Shown here: positions 56,978 through 64,000 of the stretch, in pieces
How the letters are laid out: each line of letters opens with the position of its first letter
Position numbering within the stretch: the first letter of the stretch is position 1
Origin: Bathynomus jamesi
Taxonomy: Eukaryota; Arthropoda; Malacostraca; Isopoda; Cirolanidae
Direction: 5' to 3'
Assembly: GCA_023014485.1 (NCBI GenBank)
Contig: JAJOZX010003208.1
Coordinates: 141,001 to 205,000 of the forward strand
Length of the DNA stretch: 64,000 bases
Notes under the pieces: generated by a model
The model's database searches: none
The model's input: only the letters and a program-made list of their open reading frames with translations
What the model was told of the DNA's origin: nothing
Made by a program: the position numbers and the translations under genes

Positions 56978-57160
56978 TCAAGCTTTTTTTACTAATTCCT
57001 TTAGCTCTTTAACTTCCTTTTCGTGGTTGTCTCTAAGTTTACAAAACAAACATACACTAAGGGATGTGATATCGCTGATACTACCCTCAGGGAAGTCAAC
57101 GCACCAATGATTAACTTTACATTTAAAGCATTCTGCTTTCAATTTAGCTGGCCCTGCCAT
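56978..57160 (-). pseudogene. CR1 ORF1 N-terminal Cys-rich segment
   Basis: MAGPAKLKAECFKCKVNHWC starts the element; a second CxxC pair follows (SVCLFCKLRDN), then a Lys/Glu coiled-coil start. The same CxxC..CFFC arrangement begins the sister copy at 62570 (CVRCGVN..VCFFCELR). This probably folds as a small zinc-binding module of ORF1. It is separated from the esterase part by a frameshift. Confidence 0.7.
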
Positions 57161-57249
57161 ATTTTCTCTTTTATATTTTTTCTCTGAATAAGATAAAGCG
57201 TTCTAGCAATGAAAACCATCCAAAAACGTTCTGACCAGTGTATAAAAAA

Positions 57250-57252
<3 letters not shown>

Positions 57253-57284
<32 letters not shown>
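57253..57284. repeat. 32-base poly-G run
   Basis: Uninterrupted G homopolymer followed by CCGCGCG, between two CR1-derived pieces. Confidence 0.97.
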
Positions 57285-57286
<2 letters not shown>

Positions 57287-57379
57287 GCGCGTAGACGCAT
57301 CCACCTATTTGCAAGTGACGTTCATCCCTTCCAGAAGACTACACCTCTCCTGCTGCCGCACCGACCAGTTTCAGTCAAG

Positions 57380-57505
57380 TTCATCCCCAACCGAGAGTAT
57401 TTGGTCTTCGGGTTTTTGTAACCTATGTACATTACCTTACATTTGTCCAAATTGAATGGCATCTGCCAGGTAAGAAGCCATTCGCCCAACCTATCAACAT
57501 CATTT
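57380..57505 (-). pseudogene. CR1 copy B, RT fragment beyond a LINE insertion
   Basis: On the minus strand reads NDVDRLGEWLLTWQMPFNLD then KCKVMYIGYKNPKT, matching the RT of the neighbouring CR1 (GRIGEWSEKWQMPFNLGKCK). Across the LINE insertion it joins the piece ending at 60190. Confidence 0.85.
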
Positions 57506-60182
57506 TGATAAAGACACTAGTTGGTACCTGCACAACCAAAGCAACACCAGAGGCGCCAACATAGCCACACAACTAAACAGCCTCTTCATTCTTAACAATA
57601 CAGAAGAACATACACACATACCACATCAAGCAGGATACTCGAACTCCTCCCCAGACATAACGTTCTGTTCCCCCTCACTAGCAACACACACACAATGGAG
57701 AACAGAAAAACAACTGTCATCAGACCACCTGCCCATCATTACAACACATTCTACACTCTGCCTCAACAGCCTTAGGCAGACTTACAGAAATTACAAGAAA
57801 GCTGATTGGGAAAAGTTCAAAATACAGACTGAGGAACAATTCACCACATTAAACAGCACACCCATCATAAACATTAATACAACACTCAAGACATTTAATC
57901 AGATCATCAATAATGCAAACAAATACATACCCAAGGGCAACATTAGGAAATACAACCCAAATTACACTAGAGAAATAGCCCAACTCATAAGGCAACATAA
58001 CAACCTCAAACATAACACACAAACACCACACACAGAAGCCATAAAACAGCAGATACAACAGCTCAACACAGAAATAAACAACAAACTCAAAGAAAAACAA
58101 AACAGAAACATTCAGGGAATTCATAACAACAATAAACCACTCCACAGATACATCCAGGCTATACAAGACTATAAACAGCATTACCCACTCTAACAGCGGC
58201 ATTCACACCCCACACGCGGCTATCTGTCGCAACCAAAATAATACCCCAACATACACACAAGCTAACATTCTAGTTAATCACTACGCAAAGATAAGTCACT
58301 TAAACAGACAACAACCAGAAACACGCAGACAGACAAACAGCCAGACACAAGAAAACCTACAGACTCGACATGACCATTACACCCTTCAATACAGACCAGA
58401 CCACCAAGATCATCAAAAACATTAAGAATTCGAAGGCTACTGGACCAGACAACATGGCTAACATACACCTTAAATACAAGGGCCCACAAGGAATACTAGC
58501 TCTCACAAATATCAGCACATATTCACATCAACACTGTATTATTCCTGACATATGGAAGCAAGGTAAAATTATTACACTACTCAAACCAAACAAAAATCCA
58601 ATAGAACCAGCTTCCTATACACCCATTACTTTACTATGCACACCTTCCAAAGTAACAGAAAGACTAATCTTACAAATCACCAACCCATACATTCCACTAT
58701 CGCCTACTCAACATGGATTCAGACCTCACCACTCAACCACGACATTACTCACTAACCTCACGCAGCACATCATGGATGGCATCAACTCAAGACGACCAGC
58801 TCAATGCGCACTATTAGCAACAATAGACATTAGTAAAGCATTTGATGCTATCCCACGCTTCCCTCTCATAAACAAAATACTCAACACAAACATGCACAAT
58901 AACACCAAAAGGTAGCTGAGCAACTATCTTTCAGGAAGATACTCACACGTCACATTTAATGGCAAGTCATCAAAAAACAAGCTTTTTCCGAACGGGGTTC
59001 CTCAAGGCTCTGTTCGCTCACCAACACTGTTCAACTTATACATGCATGACATTCCAACACCCATAGATAACAAGCTTACCTTATCGTCATATGCAGATGA
59101 CATCACTCTAACATCCACCCACAACAACATCGACACCGCTACAAATAACCTACAAACATACATAAACAGTATACAAGACTGGCTCACACACAATAGACTC
59201 AAAGTAGCGCCCACAAAATCAACCATCACCTTGCTTACAAGCAACACAAAAGAATACCAGGTAATTCCACAGCTTACACTAAACAACATGAACATTCCAC
59301 ACACTCACAGGACCAAAATACTTGGGGTTACATACAACAAACACATCATTATCTTTTGCAAACCACATTCAGGACATTAAAAATAAATGTACGTCAAGAC
59401 TTAACACGCTTTGGGTACTAACAGGCACAAACTTTGGACACCAGCAGGAAACAATATCACTCGTATACAAACAATATATTCGCTCAGTTATGGACTATAC
59501 TAGCCCATGCTGGGCACCCATTATCTCAAACACACACAAACACCTTACAGACAATACAAAACGCAATAGAACACCTGCACACAGAAACAGAAATACTGAG
59601 TTAGGGAACATTTAGACATGAGGGGAACACAATTCATGGCAGCAGCGACAACTAACCCACAACACCCTTGCCAATGCATGTACAATCATGCACCAACACC
59701 TCGCACCATTAAGGTAACACCAGACACATTATAACCAAATACTCCATTCCATACCACGCCCCACAGACATCACACAGTACAGAAAACACACACACACACA
59801 CACACCTAACCCACAAAGCAGTGACACGACTCGGTCCGAATGCGGTCCTAGGTGCGAAGCCGCCACCCATTAACAGGTCAGAGATCAGCCTGAGCAGATC
59901 GGATCGAGTTAACTTAGCACGATTCCGATGTGGACATCACCCAAACTTACGGACATATAAACACAGACTAGACAACTCCATAGACGACACCTGCCACCTG
60001 TGCCAGGACACACCACAAACAATTGAACACATTATGACAGACTGTACCGCTCTAGCACAACAACGAACACAACACATCACTAGTGCGCTGAACCTCTGGT
60101 CCACTCCGGAGAGGGCGATCGGTTACCTGCGTGCCGCCGGCTTGCTCAATCAGGGTGGGCTGATCGGCTAAACATCATCATC
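57506..60182 (+). pseudogene. Non-LTR retrotransposon (LINE), copy B
   Basis: Begins in the APE endonuclease (SSPDITFCSPSLATHTQWRT and LSSDHLPII near 57630-57740). It continues to RT at 58370-58915 (IWKQGKIITLLKPNKNP, QHGFRPHHSTTTLLTNL, ATIDISKAFDA with first Asp), a TAG at 58914 where copy A has TGG, and YADDITLTS with YADD at 59090-59101. The C-terminal knuckle is DTCHLCQDTPQTIEHIMTDC near 59988-60050. It ends in (CAT)n. ATCATTTTGA occurs on both sides (near 57499 and 60185), a target duplication. Several frameshifts inactivate it. Confidence 0.9.
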
Positions 60183-60189
60183 ATCATCA

Positions 60190-62570
60190 TTTTGAAGCAT
60201 TCTTACGCCCTCCTAATTACTTACACTATTTCCTAATTTGCTATCATTAATATGGAACGATATCGTCCACGTCGGGGACATTATTTACGTCTTCTACGTC
60301 AAAACTGTCGCAAAAAAGTTATTGAAAATACCCGCCATCGCCTGAGCGTCAGAAGCCAAAGCGCCGTTAACACCCACTAGAAGGCCTATGTTATCTTTTA
60401 TTGGCTTGCAATTATTGGCTTGCAATTATTGACGTATTCAAAAAACTCTTTTGGATTATGTTTACTATCCGCAGCTATAAGTATCTCTAAATTACGCTTA
60501 GCATTCCTAACTGATCTTTTAACCTGACGTCTAAGCTCGATATATCTATTAAAGTTAGCTGCCGTGCCATTGCGCTTATTAAGTCTATACGCTCTGTTAC
60601 GTTCGTTTATGAACTCGCCTATTTCCCTAGTCCACCACTTGGGCCTACCATGATTTCTAGCGCGCTTCGGCCTACGAGGAATAAACTCCTTTTCAATATT
60701 CATAAAACTTTCTTTAAACGCCTCCCAATGCAAATTTGTGTCATTACCCATAAATAAGTTATCCCAGTCCACTACTCTCATCCTATCCGCAAAACTATCA
60801 AAATTAGCCCTACGAAAATCAGGGACGTCTATTACGTTACTATCCTTAGTGTTTTCTATCAATAACTTAAACCTAAGAATTTGATGATCACTAGATCCTA
60901 AACTCTCGCCTACTTCTAAACCTTCGACTATATTTTCCCCGTTCGTCATCACCAAATCTAAAATACTGTCACCGCGCGTTGGTTCGGTAACCATCTGTCG
61001 TAATAAATTATCTTCCATGAACTCAATCAATCTCAAACCCTCCTCATTATCAGTAAAAGTCTCGTAATTAACATTAGGGCAGTTAAAGTCACCGACAATT
61101 ATACTATTCCGATTGTCAATAAAGTTACCAAGAAGTGAGTAAAATCTAGTATCAGTATCGAGGGGTTGAACGGGAGGTCTATAAACAACAACAAAATTAA
61201 AACTAATACTACGCGCCCTAACTTCAACGCATATCGCATTAATTGCTGCCGGAAAATCTATCTTAACCTCGATAGCCTAAGGGAATTACAAATGTACAGC
61301 AAAACGCTGCCACCAAACCTATGTAACCTATCATTAGTAGTTTAAAACCCGGTACATCAAGTTCCCCCAACAAGTCCCGAGTCACGGTATTTAACCACAT
61401 TTCAGTGATAGCAACTATATCGTAGTTACCGGAATAAATTATCGTCTTAAATTCGTTTATTTCTAATACTACGAGCGTTACAATAAAAGACGTTTGTTAT
61501 TTTTTACCACGGGCCCGCGTTTTAAACTATTTTTCACGTCGGGCCGGCGTTCCCCGGACCCACAACGTTTAAAGAAGGCTTCGACCTATACAGCTTTCGT
61601 ATGTTTTCATCAATTAACCTACCTAGCTTAGCATTACCTATTTCATTAAAATGCACCCCATCTTTGATAAAAAGGCTAGGATCACTGAATTCTGACCACA
61701 GCTTTACGAAGGGTACATTTTCCTCAGCACAAATCTCTTCTAATTTAGTATTCAAAAATATCGTTTTAGACGTAATCTTAAGACCCAAACCGTGCCTATG
61801 GGTAATACCTAGAACTAAAGACCTATCTGACCTCGCATTTAGGGACCTAATTAACCCCCTATATCTCTCCAAAACGGTCAGGCACTCTCGTATCGGGCCT
61901 ATACGAGTCGTTGCCCCCTACCATCGTCACCAACATCGAGTGACGGGAGGCAACGTCATTCCTATCCATTTCGTCTCTAACTCTGTCAACCCTGGCCCCT
62001 GGGAGACAGACCCTCCTCCTCTTGGTTGGATGCCGTTCAACGAACTCTGTGTCCATATGGCGCACTAAAGAGTCCCCAATTAAAATAGTTTCCCCCTCAT
62101 TCACGTCCCTTTCCAAATGGGCGAAAGCGTTCGAAACCTCGATAGGGGAGGGGAGATTCCTATCACCTAACGTACGTGGCCTAGCTCCACCCTTAACTTC
62201 TCTAAATCCCTCCCCATCTACTAATCTTGGACCAACCTTAACCCCTTCCTCAACTCTATCCAACCTTCCCGATAAGCTACCTAAACTAGAAACTAGGTTA
62301 TGCACCTCACCCTTCAAATTACTAACGTCTTCAACGTTAGTATTGGTTCGGCTTTCGTCAACCGTAGCCCTACCCCTTCCCTCATCAAGCGTTGCAAGTC
62401 TTTGTTACCTCACGTACACTGCGTTTTATGTCAACTATTTCCTCCCTTAACTCGCAAAAGAAACAAACTGATCTCTCGGTAATCGCCATAGGACCGCCGT
62501 TATAATCTTTAAAATCCGAATACCGCCGGTTTACCCCACACCTAACACACGACGCTTTCTGCGACGGCAT
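60190..62570 (-). pseudogene. CR1-like LINE copy B, 5' half
   Basis: From 62570 on the minus strand: a Cys-rich start (CVRCGVN..SVCFFCELRE), esterase ORF1 with ILIGDSLVRHMDTEF, MVGGNDSYRPD (62317-61859) and IKDGVHFNEIGN (61872-61534). A very eroded endonuclease N-terminus (AITEMWLN near 61420) is followed by 61036-60398 with PTRGDSILDLVMTNGE, SLGSSDHQILRF (intact SDH) and NPKEFFEYVN. Stop codons precede a GIFNNFFATV piece at 60300. The RT middle is deleted. It is diverged from the 52.9-57.2 kb copy, a different subfamily. Confidence 0.88.
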
Positions 62571-62686
62571 CGCGCAGTTAAAATTAGTTTATAACCGTCA
62601 CAAGTTTAAGTTAAATTAAGTCGGCACGCTATGAAAACTTCAAAATCGCCAAAAACTACTAATATTCAATTACTTAACTATAACAA

Positions 62687-63404
62687 CGTGGGTGCTTTCC
62701 TGTTAACAGGAATACCTAACTGCCCGCCATCATCTGGACTCTTATCTTGCGGAATTCATGTGGCGACAACGTACTGAAAGCAGCGACGTTTTTACTGCGA
62801 TTTTAGATGACAGACATTTTGGCTCCCTACTAACTGATTATCGCTTGCATAGTAACTAATTTCATTTAAATGATTAATAAGTTCGGTACTCACGTATTAT
62901 CGGGACTACCAAACTGTTTATGATGTATTTTTGCTCTCGTCATTTTCGTTTAAACTAACGAAAATATCAACTTAACCAAACCAATTATCAAAGTCGTACA
63001 GTTGACCTAACCGGGCATTCAATTGACCTAACCTGGCATTTTCCGTTATATAACCTGTTAGGTTAATTCAATGCCCGGTTAGGTCAACTGTACGCCCTTG
63101 ATGATTGGTTAGGTTAAGTTGATATTTTCGTTAGTTTAAACGAAAATGACGAGAACGAAAATGACGAGAACAAAAATGACGAGAACAAAAATGACGAGAA
63201 CAAAAATGACGAGAACAAAAATGACGAGAACAAAAATGACGAGAACAAAAATGACGAGAACAAAAATGACGAGAACAAAAATGACGAGAACAAAAATGAC
63301 GAGAACAAAAATGACGAGAACAAAAATGACGAGAACAAAAATACATAACACAGTTTGGTGGCGGGCCGTTGGGTATTCCCGTTAACAGGAAAGCACCCAA
63401 TGTG
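62687..63404. repeat. 718-bp foldback with unequal arms
   Basis: The outer arms GGGTGCTTTCCTGTTAAC (62692) and GTTAACAGGAAAGCACCC (near 63397) are inverted. The inner arms 62947-63040 and 63050-63142 pair through TTTAAACTAACGAAAATATC and TTGACCTAACCGGGCATTCAA. The left arm has an extra 178 bp (62731-62908), and the right arm has a 15-bp minisatellite. Shares its core with the other TAACC-rich foldbacks. Confidence 0.85.
63136..63342. repeat. 15-bp minisatellite inside one foldback arm
   Basis: About 13.5 near-identical copies of AAAATGACGAGAACA. The opposite arm has a single unit at the matching place (CTCGTCATTTTCG, 62935-62947). Open frames here (MTRTK repeats and their reverse) are artefacts of a 15-bp unit. 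Confidence 0.97.
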
Positions 63405-63447
63405 AATATAAACAAGTATATAAAATTCAAAACTTCCCAAAAGTAAA

Positions 63448-63650
63448 GGATCACCTAAAGATCAGGGCCCCCAGCCTTCTTTAGTTAGCCTTATAAGGCT
63501 AACTAACAAAAATATCACGACCTAACCTAACCAATCGTTAGGCCAACTGTATACCCTTGACGATTGGTTAGGTTAGGTCGTGATGTTTTCGTTAGTTAGC
63601 CTTATAAAGCTAACTAAAGAAGGCTGGGGGCCCTGATCTTCAGATGATCC
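63448..63650. repeat. 203-bp palindrome, TAACC-rich foldback family
   Basis: Arms of about 90 bp around a 20-bp loop: GATCAGGGCCCCCAGCCTTC at the left is inverted at the right as GAAGGCTGGGGGCCCTGATC. The inner part holds CACGACCTAACCTAACCAAT and its complement. Only a few mismatches. Confidence 0.9.
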
Positions 63651-64000
63651 AAAGTAAAATTACTAGCAATATGCAAAAGTAGAAGCAATATCAGAGAGCT
63701 CGGGAAATGCGTCCGTTCAGTACGGATTAAGGAGATTTACCAGAAAAAGTGGTTCGTTCGGCAATCCTTTGTAGCCTAATGCCATTTTATATGAAAAATA
63801 CAGGGTCTAACATAGCGTAGCAGTATTCTACACGATTTTGCTTACAGCAAAATTATTTTAAAACAGCACAGCAGTATTCTACATCGATTCTCGCTTCCAG
63901 CAAAAATAATTTTAAAGACAGATTACTGTAGTTCAGACATTTTTTAACCCGTTGTAACACTGAAGATAGATTGAGCTTGTAGGCGTGTGAAGGCACCCCC
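63651..64000. other. Unassigned
   Basis: Contains an imperfect direct repeat of ACAGCAGTATTCTACA-type sequence near 63820-63900. No recognised gene. Confidence 0.5.

Larger units (their letters stand above)
52918..57160 (-). mobile_element. CR1-like LINE, nearly full length, minus strand
   Basis: In order on the minus strand: a Cys-rich N-terminal piece (57160-56978), an SGNH-esterase ORF1 (56741-55892), an APE-type endonuclease (55898-54766) and the reverse transcriptase with C-terminal region (54566-52918). Frameshifts lie near 56215, 55340 and 53460, and a 195-bp hAT MITE interrupts the RT N-terminus. A 32-base G run lies just upstream. Confidence 0.92.

Noticed and set aside
63146..63385. 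Open frame of repeated MTRTK units, with matching reverse-strand frames
   Set aside because: It is a 15-bp minisatellite, whose unit is a multiple of three, so all frames stay open without coding selection.

Overview
This window looks like intergenic or repeat-rich DNA from an arthropod, most likely a decapod crustacean. The reasons are long (TA)n, (GT)n and (CA)n arrays, AT-rich unique sequence, many TTAGG-like GGTTAGGTTA stretches, and a mix of CR1-like LINEs, Penelope-like elements with hammerhead-like ends, mariner/Tc1 relatives and hAT elements. The species cannot be fixed from sequence alone. I found no convincing host protein gene, rRNA or functional tRNA. Almost every coding signal belongs to a transposable element (TE), usually broken, often nested.

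Layout. 1-11 kb: mostly unique AT-rich DNA with small MITEs (687, 4062), a decayed Penelope-like element (1230-3030), a hAT-type element with target duplication (5059-5662) and a foldback Penelope tail (9125-9264). 12-20 kb: a mariner, a broken LINE (14.6-16.5 kb), a Tigger/pogo deletion derivative (17565-18186), and a mariner-like element (18361-20096) split by a hAT element with a perfect 8-bp target duplication. 20.8-26.9 kb: a ~6-kb inverted repeat of two head-to-head Penelope-like copies, each with a hammerhead ribozyme motif, one arm split by a Tc1-like element. 27-31 kb: a degenerate copy of an unnamed transposase-like gene family, then a Tc1 remnant. 31-35 kb: repeats and a CR1/Jockey-type LINE.

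35.8-38.7 kb is the most interesting block: a 2,494-bp element with ~375-bp terminal inverted repeats, a perfect 8-bp target duplication (ATGAACAC) and one predicted two-exon gene, inserted into an older mariner-like element. The same protein family appears at 27.5-29.1 kb and 43.3-44.8 kb. Motifs in the three copies (HWDGK, FDTT, C..H, ARW, AERG) run in an order recalling hAT transposases, so I propose a divergent hAT-like lineage.

45-52 kb: a mariner-like element with 95-bp ends, a hAT element (46935-48181, perfect 8-bp duplication), a piggyBac-type MITE and a 1.3-kb foldback element whose family also opens the window. 52.4-62.6 kb: CR1-like LINEs on the minus strand, one nearly full length with a zinc-binding N-terminus, an SGNH-esterase ORF1, endonuclease and reverse transcriptase. 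It is interrupted by a hAT MITE. The other CR1 copy is split by a second LINE with its own target duplication. 62.7-63.7 kb: large palindromic elements, one carrying a 15-bp minisatellite in a single arm, sharing a core with palindromes at 4.2 and 42.1 kb.

Nothing here acts as a pathway. What links the features is layered transposition, and several nests can be ordered in time from their target duplications.
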